Assembly (NCBI GenBank): GCA_910577315.1
Contig: CAJTME010000002.1
Coordinates: 62,001-126,000 of the forward strand
Reading direction: 5' to 3'
DNA: 64,000 bases
From: an uncultured Muribaculaceae bacterium
Lineage (GTDB): Bacteria; Bacteroidota; Bacteroidia; Bacteroidales; Muribaculaceae
This document shows positions 33,738 to 41,741 of this stretch, piece by piece. The translations under genes and the position numbers were made by a program. The notes beneath the pieces are model-generated. The model ran no database searches. It was not told the DNA's origin and saw only the letters and a program-made list of their open reading frames with translations. Position 1 is the stretch's first letter; every line of letters begins with the position of its first letter.

Positions 33738-33808
33738 CAGGAATTGCCATCCGGCTCCTCGGAGTTCTCCGAGTACTCACTCTGGCCGGATGGCAATTCC
33801 TGTTTTTA
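33738..33808 (+). terminator. Terminator of mdh carrying a CTCGGAG core
   Basis: A perfect 18-bp stem (33738-33755 with 33785-33802) followed by TTTTTATA. The loop holds a smaller hairpin made of CTCGGAG and CTCCGAG. The stem sequence is unrelated to that of the terminator at 18546-18645, while the inner core is the same. Confidence 0.85.
33758..33778. repeat. CTCGGAG composite palindrome, copy 2
   Basis: CTCGGAG, TT, CTCCGAG and TACTC are identical to the first 21 bases of the element at 18580. The second hairpin of copy 1 is absent here; only CTCACTC remains. Confidence 0.8.
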
Positions 33809-33930
33809 TAAAAACCTGCTTTAAAACATATTGTTTTTTATGCAGTTTTCCGATAATTATTGCTAAATTGCGTCCGTAATCTTAGACATGCTCTTTAACC
33901 AACCATAGTATTCAATCTAACCCTAATAAC

Positions 33931-36090
33931 ATGAAAGTTTACAAAACGAACGAAATCAAGAACATAGCCTTGCTCGGAAGCAAAGGCTCCGGAAAAACCA
34001 CACTCGCCGAGTCGATGCTCTTCGAGTGTGGAGTTATAAAACGTCGCGGAACCGTCGAGGCAAACAACACCGTATGCGACTACTTCCCGGTCGAGAAAGA
34101 ATACGGTTCGTCCGTTTTCTCAACAGTTTTCTATGCCGAATTCAACGGCAAGAAGCTGAATGTGGTTGATTGCCCTGGTGCCGATGACTTCGTGGGCAAC
34201 GCAATCACCGCCCTCAATGTGACCGACACCGGCGTTATCGTCATCAACGGCCAGTATGGCGTTGAAGTCGGCACGCAGAATATTTTCCGCACAGCCACCT
34301 CGCTTGACAAGCCCATAATCTTCGCCCTCAACCAGCTTGATGGCGAAAAGGCCGACTATGAAAACGTAGTTGAGCAGATGCGCGAGATTTTCGGCTCGAA
34401 AATCACCCCCATCCAATATCCTCTCTCCTGCGGCCCGTCGTTCAACTCAATCATCGACGTGCTCATCATGAAAAAACTTACCTGGGGCCCCGACGGCGGC
34501 GCTCCGAAGGTAGAGGACATTCCCGCCGAGGAACACGACCGTGCCCAGGAACTCCACAAAGCCCTCGTCGAGGCTGCCGCCGAAAACGACGAGTCGCTCA
34601 TGGAGAAATTCTTTGAATCCGAACACCTTACTGAGGACGAGCTCCGTCTCGGCATCCGCAAAGGCCTCATCGACCGCTCGATATATCCTGTGTTCTGTGT
34701 CAGCGCTGCCAAGGACATGGGTGTGCGCCGCATGATGGAATTCCTCGGCAATGTGGTGCCCTTCGTTGACGATATGCCCGCTCCCGTCGACAAAGCCGGC
34801 AACGAGGTGAAGCCCGATCCCAATGGTCCCCTCAGCCTCTATGTGTTCAAGACCACCATCGAGCCTCATATTGGCGAAGTAACTTATTTCAAGGTGATGA
34901 GCGGCACGCTCCATGCCGGCGACGACCTCGACAACGTTACCCGTGGCTCGAAGGAGCGCTTTGCCCAGATTAACTGTGTCTGCGGTCAGATTAAGACGCC
35001 CGTCGATGCCATCGAGGCCGGCGACATAGGCGCTGCGGTCAAACTCAAGGACGTCCGCACCGGCAATACCCTCGACCAGAAAGGCTGCGACTACGAATTT
35101 GACTTCATCCAGTATCCCGCTCCCAAATACCAGCGCGCCGTGCGCCCCGTAACCGAGTCGGACGCCGAGAAGCTCAACCAGATTCTCACCCGTATGCACG
35201 AGGAGGATCCCACCTGGGTTATCGAGCAGTCGCGCGAACTCAAACAGACCATTCTGTCGGGTCAGGGCGAATTCCATCTCCGCACCCTCAAATGGCGTGT
35301 AGAGAACAACGATAAGCTTCCCATCGTATTCGAGGAACCGAAGATTCCTTACCGCGAGACAATCACCAAGGCGTCGCGCGCCGACTACCGCCACAAGAAG
35401 CAGTCCGGCGGTTCGGGCCAGTTTGGCGAGGTTCACCTCATCGTCGAGCCTTACTATGAAGGCATGCCCGCGCCCACCACATATAAATTCGGCAATCAGG
35501 AGTTCACGATGAAACTCCGCGACACTCAGGAGATACCCCTTGCATGGGGCGGCAAACTCGTTGTTTGCGACTGCATCGTCGGCGGTGCCATCGACGCCCG
35601 CTTCATCCCCGCCATCGTCAAGGGACTTATGGACCGCATGGAGCAGGGCCCCCTCACCGGCTCGTATGCCCGTGACGTGCGCGTCTGCATCTACGACGGC
35701 AAGATGCACCCGGTTGATTCCAACGAAATCTCCTTCCGCCTTGCTGGCCGCAACGCCTTCTCCGAGGCATTCCGCAACGCCAATCCCAAGGTGCTTGAGC
35801 CTGTCTACGACGTCGAGGTAATGGTGCCCGCCGATGTAATGGGCGACGTTATGAGTGACCTTCAGGGACGCCGTGCCATCATCATGGGCATGAGCAGCGA
35901 GAAAGGCTTCGAGAAAATCATCGCCAAGGTGCCTCTCAAGGAAATGGCAAGCTATTCCACCGCCCTCAGCTCAATCACAGGTGGCCGCTCGTCGTTCACT
36001 ATGAAATTCGCCTCATACGAGCTCGTTCCCGGCGACGTTCAGGAAAAACTCCTCCGCGACTACGCCGAGAAATCAGCCAACGAAGAATAA
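33931..36090 (+). CDS. fusA2: Elongation factor G paralogue (EF-G2) with a degenerate GTPase domain
   Basis: A ribosomal translocase paralogue. The 719 residues have the five EF-G domains: G domain (about 1-285), domain II (about 300-385), III, IV (about 475-600; RHKKQSGGSGQFGEVHL) and V (about 605-690). The P-loop is intact (GSKGSGKTT, 16-24), but switch I lacks the RGITI motif, and the G3 motif reads DCPGADDF, with Ala84 where normal EF-G has the catalytic histidine (DTPGHVDF). G4 is NQLD. In Bacteroides thetaiotaomicron an EF-G2 of this type has been reported to lack GTPase activity, support translocation without hydrolysis, and aid gut colonisation; the present gene matches it in sequence features. 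A 120-base leader precedes it with no clean promoter consensus. Confidence 0.93.
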   Translation: MKVYKTNEIKNIALLGSKGSGKTTLAESMLFECGVIKRRGTVEANNTVCDYFPVEKEYGSSVFSTVFYAEFNGKKLNVVDCPGADDFVGNAITALNVTDTGVIVINGQYGVEVGTQNIFRTATSLDKPIIFALNQLDGEKADYENVVEQMREIFGSKITPIQYPLSCGPSFNSIIDVLIMKKLTWGPDGGAPKVEDIPAEEHDRAQELHKALVEAAAENDESLMEKFFESEHLTEDELRLGIRKGLIDRSIYPVFCVSAAKDMGVRRMMEFLGNVVPFVDDMPAPVDKAGNEVKPDPNGPLSLYVFKTTIEPHIGEVTYFKVMSGTLHAGDDLDNVTRGSKERFAQINCVCGQIKTPVDAIEAGDIGAAVKLKDVRTGNTLDQKGCDYEFDFIQYPAPKYQRAVRPVTESDAEKLNQILTRMHEEDPTWVIEQSRELKQTILSGQGEFHLRTLKWRVENNDKLPIVFEEPKIPYRETITKASRADYRHKKQSGGSGQFGEVHLIVEPYYEGMPAPTTYKFGNQEFTMKLRDTQEIPLAWGGKLVVCDCIVGGAIDARFIPAIVKGLMDRMEQGPLTGSYARDVRVCIYDGKMHPVDSNEISFRLAGRNAFSEAFRNANPKVLEPVYDVEVMVPADVMGDVMSDLQGRRAIIMGMSSEKGFEKIIAKVPLKEMASYSTALSSITGGRSSFTMKFASYELVPGDVQEKLLRDYAEKSANEE

Positions 36091-36106
36091 TCCCCTCAAA
36101 CGCCAC

Positions 36107-36143
36107 AAACCAGCCCGCGCCATCCCGCCCGGGCTGGTTTTTA
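36107..36143 (+). terminator. Terminator of the EF-G2 gene
   Basis: An 11-bp perfect stem, AAACCAGCCCG with CGGGCTGGTTT, with a 12-base loop and a T run, just after the stop. Confidence 0.85.
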
Positions 36144-36172
36144 TTGTTGCATTAGTAGTGATAGTTGGCATA

Positions 36173-36217
36173 AAAAGCGCCCCGCAGTCTCAATTTTGGA
36201 GGCTGCGGGTCGCTTTT
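36173..36217 (-). terminator. Terminator of the purT/hypothetical pair
   Basis: Arms AAAAGCGCCCCGCAG and the near-complement CTGCGGGTCGCTTTT flank a 15-base AT-rich middle. On the minus strand the stem ends in a T run directly after the small hypothetical gene. Confidence 0.8.
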
Positions 36218-36240
36218 CAATTGATGCCTTATGATTGATG

Positions 36241-36585
36241 TTATTTGAATCCTTCGATGAACGAGAATTCGGGCCAAAGCGGGGAGACGGCGGCGATGAC
36301 GCGGCGCAAGGACTGCTCGGTGGCGGCTTCGGGAGCGAGGCGGTTGTTGACGAACAGTTGGAATCGCATCTCCGGGGGTAGGGGAGTCTCAGCGTCGCGC
36401 GGCATGGCGGCATCTACTATCGCGGCTGCCGTGGCGTCGAAGTCGGCTATGGCGCCGAGTTCGCCGTCCTCGATTGACGAGTCGGTGGCAAAGCGGTAAT
36501 AGCTGCGGTCGGGGGTCAGGGCGATGTCGGCGCGGGCTGTGTCGTCGACCCTCATCATCAGGGTTATGCGGTTGATGTCGGCCAT
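36241..36585 (-). CDS. Small conserved-looking hypothetical protein downstream of purT
   Basis: A 114-residue acidic cytoplasmic protein with no signal peptide or membrane helix. It begins MADINRITLMMRVDDTARADIALTP and ends PLWPEFSFIEGFK; predicted strands followed by helices suggest a small alpha/beta fold. I do not recognise the family. It starts 3 bases after the purT stop and ends at a terminator, so it is co-transcribed with purT. A role linked to purine synthesis is only a guess from position. Confidence 0.65.
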   Translation of the reverse strand: MADINRITLMMRVDDTARADIALTPDRSYYRFATDSSIEDGELGAIADFDATAAAIVDAAMPRDAETPLPPEMRFQLFVNNRLAPEAATEQSLRRVIAAVSPLWPEFSFIEGFK

Positions 36586-36588
36586 GGA

Positions 36589-37779
36589 TTATCGGGCGAG
36601 TACGTTCACTTTAAGCTTATCGTAGGCGCGCTGAGCCTTGGCGAGGGCGGCGTCGACGCTCTCGTCTGTAGCGAGAATCACGCCCATGCGGCGGTGGCCC
36701 TTGATTTCGGGCTTGCCGAATATTCGGATCTGCACGCCGGGCTCCTCAAGAACGACTTCGAGATTGTCCATCTCGATTTTGTCGGTGTCGCCTTCCACCA
36801 CGATTGCCATCGAGGCCGAGGGGCCGTAGAAGCGGATGGCCGGAACGGGAAGGTCGAGCAGGGCGCGCGCGTGCAGGGCAAACTCGCTGAGGTCCTGTGA
36901 AATCATAGTGACCATGCCGGTGTCGTGGGGGCGTGGGGATACCTCGCTGAAAATAACGTCATTGCCCTTGATGAACAGTTCCACGCCGAAGATGCCGTGG
37001 CCGCCGAGGGCGTCGGTGATTTTCTTGGCGATGTCCTTGGCCTTTTCAAGCGCTTCATTGGTCATGGGCTGGGGCTGCCACGATTTGCGGTAGTCGCCCT
37101 CGACCTGAATGTGGCCGATGGGTTCGCAATAGGTGGTGCCGGCGACTGAGCGCACGGTCAGCAGGGTGATTTCATAGTCGAAATCGACGAAACCCTCGAC
37201 GATAACGCGGCCTGCGCCGGCGCGTCCGCCCTCCTGGGCCTCGTGCCAGGCGCGGTCGATGTCCTCGGCTTTCTTGATGGTGGTCTGGCCGTGGCCCGAC
37301 GAGCTCATCACGGGCTTCACCACACAGGGGATGCCGATGGTCTCGATGGCGGCCTTGAAATCCTCGTAGGTGTCGGCAAAGCGGTAGGGCGACGTGGGCA
37401 GGCCGAGTTCCTCGGCGGCCAGACGGCGGATGCCCTCGCGGTTCATGGTGAGGAAGGCGGCGCGGGCCGAGGGGGTAACGTTATAGCCTTCCTTTTCGAG
37501 TTCAACCAGGGTGGGAGTGGCGATTGCCTCCACCTCGGGGATGATGTTGTCGGGACGCTCGTCCTTCACAACCTCTGCGAGTTCCTTGCCGTCGAGCATG
37601 TTGAACACATAGTCGCGGTGGGCAACCTGCATCGCCGGCGCACCGGCATATTTGTCGCAGGCAATCACCTCCACGCCATAGCGCTGAAGCTCAATCGCAA
37701 CTTCCTTACCAAGCTCACCGCTGCCCAAGAGCAAAGCCTTGCGACCGACGGGAGTCATAACCGAACCTATTTTTGCCAT
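36589..37779 (-). CDS. purT: Phosphoribosylglycinamide formyltransferase 2 (formate-dependent)
   Basis: Makes formyl-GAR from GAR, formate and ATP in purine synthesis. From the ATG at 37779 the protein has 396 residues, the family's usual size, with an N-terminal Rossmann-like domain (LLLGSGELGKEVAIELQRYGVEVIACD, about 15-41), an ATP-grasp core (CVVKPVMSSSGHGQT, about 150-164; EVSPRPHDTGMVTM, about 283-296), and a C-terminal domain. Extending the frame to 38055 would add 92 residues that overlap the divergent promoter and gene and do not resemble PurT, so the shorter start is used. A -7 element (TAACTTTG on the minus strand, 37823-37816) lies 36 bases before this start. Confidence 0.95.
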   Translation of the reverse strand: MAKIGSVMTPVGRKALLLGSGELGKEVAIELQRYGVEVIACDKYAGAPAMQVAHRDYVFNMLDGKELAEVVKDERPDNIIPEVEAIATPTLVELEKEGYNVTPSARAAFLTMNREGIRRLAAEELGLPTSPYRFADTYEDFKAAIETIGIPCVVKPVMSSSGHGQTTIKKAEDIDRAWHEAQEGGRAGAGRVIVEGFVDFDYEITLLTVRSVAGTTYCEPIGHIQVEGDYRKSWQPQPMTNEALEKAKDIAKKITDALGGHGIFGVELFIKGNDVIFSEVSPRPHDTGMVTMISQDLSEFALHARALLDLPVPAIRFYGPSASMAIVVEGDTDKIEMDNLEVVLEEPGVQIRIFGKPEIKGHRRMGVILATDESVDAALAKAQRAYDKLKVNVLAR

Positions 37780-37815
37780 TATTATTTTTGGTTTATGGGA
37801 TGTTAAAATTCTCCG

Positions 37816-37823
37816 CAAAGTTA
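37816..37823 (-). promoter_or_regulatory. -7 element of purT
   Basis: Minus strand TAACTTTG. The -33 position carries only a partial TTTG match (CTTG). It supports the start at 37779 rather than the upstream in-frame ATG at 38055. Confidence 0.6.
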
Positions 37824-37937
37824 ACCAAAATCCCCCAATTCCGCAAGTTGCACCATCGGAGGACGTCGATTGACACCATGTCACCACGCCAAGCCGCTCC
37901 CGTCCATTGTGGTAATGGCATCGTTTTTGAACTTTTC

Positions 37938-37968
37938 TTTGCGGTTGAGCGTAAAATTTGTAAATTTG
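37938..37968 (+). promoter_or_regulatory. Promoter of the TMP synthase-like operon
   Basis: TTTG (37938-37941), 19-base spacer, TAAATTTG (37961-37968), then 23 bases to the ATG. A perfect consensus. Confidence 0.85.
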
Positions 37969-37991
37969 CGTAACTAAAACTTGAAAATGCC

Positions 37992-38600
37992 ATGTTGCAA
38001 TATGTATTGACCGAGAGTGAGCGTTATTCAGTGCCTGAACTGGCCCAGATGGCAATCGAGGGCGGATGCCTTTGGATTGACCTTTGCCTGCCCGAACTTT
38101 CCGACGAGGAAATACGCGCGGTCATCGCCCCCGATGTGGTCGACATGTGCCGCGAGGCCGGGGTGTTCCTGACCATTGACGACCGTCCCGAGTTGGCCCG
38201 CGACCTTGGGCTGCACGGCGTGAGGCTCAGCGCCCGCTTTTTCACCGAGCGCCCGTCCGACACTCCGCTCAAACTGCGCGAGGAGCTTGGCCCCGAGGCC
38301 GTGATTGGCGTGGAGACCGCCGATGTGACCGCTGTGGCATCGCTCGTGCCGGCCGACGTGGATTTCGTGACCTTGCCGGTGGCTTTCACCTCCGACGACC
38401 GCGAACGCTTTGTTGAACGGCTCCGTGCCACCGGCTCGCAGATGCCTGTGGTGGCGCAGGGTGATTTTACGCCCGGCGACTGCGCGATGGCTCTCGCCGA
38501 CGGGTGCAACGGCGTGGCCGTTGGCCGCACTATAACCGATTCTCCTGACCCCGTGGAAGCCATCCGCGAAACCATCGATGTAATCCAAAATTTGGGATAA
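37992..38600 (+). CDS. Thiamine phosphate synthase-like protein (ThiE/TenI family)
   Basis: A 202-residue TIM-barrel protein resembling ThiE/TenI: VLTESERYS near the N-terminus, DDRPELARDLGLHGVRLS (about 58-75) where ThiE has the pyrophosphate-binding GVHLGQ, and a C-terminal GCNGVAVGRTI (about 176-186) like the phosphate-binding GADGVAVVSAI. Several ThiE catalytic positions differ, so it could be a TenI-type relative with no TMP synthase activity. It starts its own transcription unit and is followed after 3 bases by an unrelated membrane protein gene. No TPP riboswitch is visible in the short leader, which argues against a classical thiamine operon. Confidence 0.72.
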   Translation: MLQYVLTESERYSVPELAQMAIEGGCLWIDLCLPELSDEEIRAVIAPDVVDMCREAGVFLTIDDRPELARDLGLHGVRLSARFFTERPSDTPLKLREELGPEAVIGVETADVTAVASLVPADVDFVTLPVAFTSDDRERFVERLRATGSQMPVVAQGDFTPGDCAMALADGCNGVAVGRTITDSPDPVEAIRETIDVIQNLG

Positions 38601-38603
38601 AGG

Positions 38604-39626
38604 GTGGTAACCGAGCTGAAAGGAACATTGTTGCGGGCGGTCATTCCGGCGTTGATCGGGGTGGCGGTTGTGGCGTGGATGTTCTGTTCGGATTTCAACC
38701 CCGAAGCGTGGCACAGGCTGCATTTCGACTGGCGGACGGTGGCGGCGTTGGCGCTTGCCCTTGTTTTCGTGGCCGGTCGTGATTTCGGCCTTACATGGCG
38801 TTTCCGAACCATCACCGACGGCGCGCTTTCGTGGCGCCGGGCGCTGAGGGTCGATATAATGTGCGCGTTCACCTCGGCCATCACGCCGTCGGCCGTCGGC
38901 GGCAGCGCCCTCGCAATATTCTATCTTAACCGCGAGGGAGTGGCGGTTGGCCGAGCCACGACACTGACCCTCACCACATTGTTTCTCGACGAATTATTTT
39001 TTGTTGTCTTCTGCCCTCTGCTCGTAATTGCTTTGCCTATGGACGAGCTGTTCGGGGGAATGGCAAGCCATGAAGTGTTTCTGAATAGTGTAGAAGTGGT
39101 GTTTTGGGTTGTCTATGCTGGAATTGTGGCGTGGACTGCCATTCTTTTCACCGGAATACTCGCGCGGCCCGAGTGGCTCGAAAAGGCCGTGGTATGGTTG
39201 TTCAGCCGCAGATGGTTGCGCCGCTGGCAGAAAGGCGCCTCGGCGATGATGGACAACATGAAGACCACCTCGGCCTGGGTAAAGACCCGCTCGCGCCGAT
39301 GGTGGCTCGAGGTGTTCGGCGCCACTACGCTGTCGTGGTTCTCTCGTTATTTCGTTGTCAATGCCCTGTTCTGGGGGTTCGTTCCGACGGCCTCGGGGTT
39401 GCTGGTGTTCGGACGTCAGTTCGTGGTGTGGGTGGTTTTGATGATCAGTCCCACTCCCGGCGGCAGCGGTGTCAGCGAATGGCTGTTCACCAACTACTAC
39501 GGCGACCTTATTGGAGACCTCTCGGTAGCGCTGGTCATCGCAACGGTGTGGCGCATACTCAGCTATTACATATACCTTTTCACCGGCGCATGTCTCGCGC
39601 CATCATATTTCCGCAAGAAAAAATGA
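38604..39626 (+). CDS. Flippase-like (UPF0104/LPG-synthase-membrane-like) integral membrane protein
   Basis: A 340-residue protein with about eight membrane helices. It shows the family pattern of ITPSAVGGSALAIFYLNREGVAVGRATTLTL (about 94-124) and MISPTPGGSGVSEWLF (about 277-292), typical of lysylphosphatidylglycerol synthase-like flippase domains without the catalytic C-terminus. The start is GTG at 38604, only 3 bases after the preceding stop. The stop overlaps the ATG of the next gene (ATGA), so translation is coupled. It probably handles a lipid or lipid-linked sugar; the substrate is unknown. Confidence 0.82.
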   Translation: MVTELKGTLLRAVIPALIGVAVVAWMFCSDFNPEAWHRLHFDWRTVAALALALVFVAGRDFGLTWRFRTITDGALSWRRALRVDIMCAFTSAITPSAVGGSALAIFYLNREGVAVGRATTLTLTTLFLDELFFVVFCPLLVIALPMDELFGGMASHEVFLNSVEVVFWVVYAGIVAWTAILFTGILARPEWLEKAVVWLFSRRWLRRWQKGASAMMDNMKTTSAWVKTRSRRWWLEVFGATTLSWFSRYFVVNALFWGFVPTASGLLVFGRQFVVWVVLMISPTPGGSGVSEWLFTNYYGDLIGDLSVALVIATVWRILSYYIYLFTGACLAPSYFRKKK

Positions 39627-40978
39627 AAAAAGCCAATCAGTTGTTAATATTCCTCGCGCTGCTGTTTGTGGCGGCATTGCCGATGGAAGCCCAGCGGGTC
39701 ATGGTGCTTAGCATAGACGAGGAAATCGACGCGACCGCATGGCGTCACACCCGCCGGGCGATTGATGAAACGGTGGGCGCGCAGCCGCCGTTTGACCTGT
39801 TCGTGGTGAAACTGAACACATACGGCGGCGCGGTCGATATGGCGGATTCAATACGCACGGCCCTCGTTAAATTGCCTGTCCCGACCGTGGCATTCGTCGA
39901 CCATAACGCTGCCTCGGCGGGCGCGCTGATTGTGCTGGCCTGCGACTCGGCCTACATGGCCCCCGGTTCAAGCATCGGCGCGGCCACCGTGGTCAACGGC
40001 CAGGGTGAGCCGATGCCGCAGAAGTTCCAGAGCTACTGGACCACGGTGATGCGCTCGACCGCCACCGCCCACGGCAAATATGTCGTCGACGGCGACAGCG
40101 TAGCCCGCTGGCGCCGCGATCCCGACCTGGCGGCTGACATGGTGAATCCTGACAAAGCCAGTTCGTTCACAACCGAGGAGGCAATCGCCGCCGGCCTGGT
40201 TGACGGCTCGGCAACCTCGGTGAGGGAGATTCTCGACGACCTCGGGATGCCGGATGCGCAGATTGTCGAATTCCAACCGTCGTTCACCGACGTGCTGATG
40301 GGCTTCTTTGCGTCGGCTGCCGTGCGTGCGGTACTCATAATGCTGATTCTCGGTGGCCTGTACATGGAAATGCACACCGCCGGCCTCGGCTTTGCGGGCG
40401 CTGTCGCAACGGTGGCCACCATACTTTACTTCATGCCGATGGTCGTTACGGGCACGCTTGCCCCGTGGGTGGTGCTTTTGTTCATCCTCGGCGTGGTGCT
40501 TCTGGCTCTTGAGATATTTGTGATACCCGGATTCGGCATCGCCGGCATTGGCGGTATCCTCGCCATAATTGTGGCTTTGCTGGGTGCAATGGTGCAGCCC
40601 GACTCAATCGAGGGATTCAGCCTGTCGTCGATAGTCAAGCCGGTAGGCACCCTGATGGTCGGCATCGGTCTGGCCGGCGTGGGAGTGCTTTTGCTGACGT
40701 CAAAATACGGACCTAAAAAGCTCCGCAATGCCGCTGCGCTGACCACCGAGCTGTCGTCGCATCACGGTTTTGTAGGTGTCGATATGGCCCCCGAGTCGAT
40801 TGTCGGCAAGAAAGGTGTCGCGGCAACGGAACTCCGTCCCGCCGGTAAGGTCGAGATTCACGGCCAGGTGTACGATGCGGTGTCGGTGGGTATGTTCATA
40901 AAACGCGGTACTGGCGTTAAGGTGGTGCGCTATGAAGCGGCGCAAATCTATGTCGAACCTGAAAACGAAAAATTCTAA
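39623..40978 (+). CDS. NfeD-like membrane protein with ClpP-class protease domain
   Basis: From the ATG at 39623 (overlapping the previous stop) the protein has 451 residues: signal peptide (about 1-23), an extracytoplasmic ClpP/SppA-like domain (about 25-215; NTYGGAVDMADSI and the serine-bearing DHNAASAGALI), four hydrophobic helices (about 230-350), and a C-terminal soluble OB-fold NfeD domain (about 385-451; GKKGVAATELRPAGKVEIHGQVYDAVS). This is the long NfeD type (NfeD1b), usually acting with stomatin/flotillin-like proteins in membrane quality control; no stomatin gene follows here. An open frame upstream to 39104 overlaps the flippase gene and is rejected. Confidence 0.87.
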   Translation: MKKANQLLIFLALLFVAALPMEAQRVMVLSIDEEIDATAWRHTRRAIDETVGAQPPFDLFVVKLNTYGGAVDMADSIRTALVKLPVPTVAFVDHNAASAGALIVLACDSAYMAPGSSIGAATVVNGQGEPMPQKFQSYWTTVMRSTATAHGKYVVDGDSVARWRRDPDLAADMVNPDKASSFTTEEAIAAGLVDGSATSVREILDDLGMPDAQIVEFQPSFTDVLMGFFASAAVRAVLIMLILGGLYMEMHTAGLGFAGAVATVATILYFMPMVVTGTLAPWVVLLFILGVVLLALEIFVIPGFGIAGIGGILAIIVALLGAMVQPDSIEGFSLSSIVKPVGTLMVGIGLAGVGVLLLTSKYGPKKLRNAAALTTELSSHHGFVGVDMAPESIVGKKGVAATELRPAGKVEIHGQVYDAVSVGMFIKRGTGVKVVRYEAAQIYVEPENEKF

Positions 40979-40979
40979 G

Positions 40980-41741
40980 ATGAAATTCATAGGAATAATA
41001 CCGGCCCGGTATGCGTCAACGCGCTTTCCGGGCAAGCCGCTTGCAAAAATCGGCGGCGTGACGATGATAGAACGGGTCTACCGCCAGGCATGCAAGGCCA
41101 TTGATGAAGTGGTGGTGGCCACGGACGACGAACGCATATTCGAGGCCGTAGAAGCGTTCGGCGGAAGGGCAATCATGACGTCGACCGCCCACAAGAGCGG
41201 GACCGACCGCTGCCATGAAGCCTATATAAAGAGTGGCTCTCAGGCCGATGTTGTCATAAACATCCAGGGCGATGAACCGTTCATCGACCCCTCGCAGATT
41301 GAAACGCTCAAAGGTTGCTTCGATGACGAGACAACACAGATTGCCACCCTCATACGCCGTTTTGACGCCAAGCGTGGCCTTGCCGTGCCCGACGACCCAA
41401 ACACTCCAAAGGTTGTGGTCGACAACGCGGGGAATGCCATGTATTTCTCGCGCAGCGTTATGCCTTTTGTGCGCGACCGGGAAAAATCCGAGTGGTATAA
41501 ACTCGGGTGCTATTACACGCATGTGGGCGTATATGCTTTCCGTGCCCCGGTGCTTGCCGAGGTGGTCAAGCTGCGCCGCACATTGCTTGAGATTGCCGAG
41601 TCGCTGGAACAGCTCCGTTGGTTGCAAAACGGCTACCGAATCAAGACCGCCATTACCGAATGTCCGACAATCGGCATCGACACTCCAGCCGACCTCGAGG
41701 CTGCCGAACAATATATAAAGGAGGTGAACCATGGCAGTTGA
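40980..41741 (+). CDS. kdsB: 3-deoxy-manno-octulosonate cytidylyltransferase
   Basis: Activates Kdo as CMP-Kdo for the LPS inner core. The ATG at 40980 gives a 253-residue protein with the expected start MKFIGIIPARYASTRFPGKPL, the nucleotide-binding block. Other family blocks are HKSGTDRCHEA (about 76-86), INIQGDEPFI (about 95-104) and IGIDTPADLEAAE (about 235-247). In-frame upstream codons from 40932 lie inside the NfeD gene and are not conserved. The gene is 1 base after the NfeD stop and overlaps the following M16 gene by 11 bases. Confidence 0.95.
   Translation: MKFIGIIPARYASTRFPGKPLAKIGGVTMIERVYRQACKAIDEVVVATDDERIFEAVEAFGGRAIMTSTAHKSGTDRCHEAYIKSGSQADVVINIQGDEPFIDPSQIETLKGCFDDETTQIATLIRRFDAKRGLAVPDDPNTPKVVVDNAGNAMYFSRSVMPFVRDREKSEWYKLGCYYTHVGVYAFRAPVLAEVVKLRRTLLEIAESLEQLRWLQNGYRIKTAITECPTIGIDTPADLEAAEQYIKEVNHGS

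Noticed and set aside
34447..35709. A 420-codon open frame antisense to EF-G2
   Set aside because: It lies entirely inside the well-supported EF-G2 gene, in the frame that is often open opposite GC-rich coding sequence. It has no domain and no promoter.
37900..37991. TPP riboswitch before the ThiE-like gene
   Set aside because: The promoter lies only 23 bases from the start codon, leaving no room for the aptamer.
37780..38055. Extended purT start at 38055
   Set aside because: It would overlap the divergent promoter and the start of the TMP synthase-like gene. The added residues do not look like PurT, and the -7 element at 37816 supports the later start.
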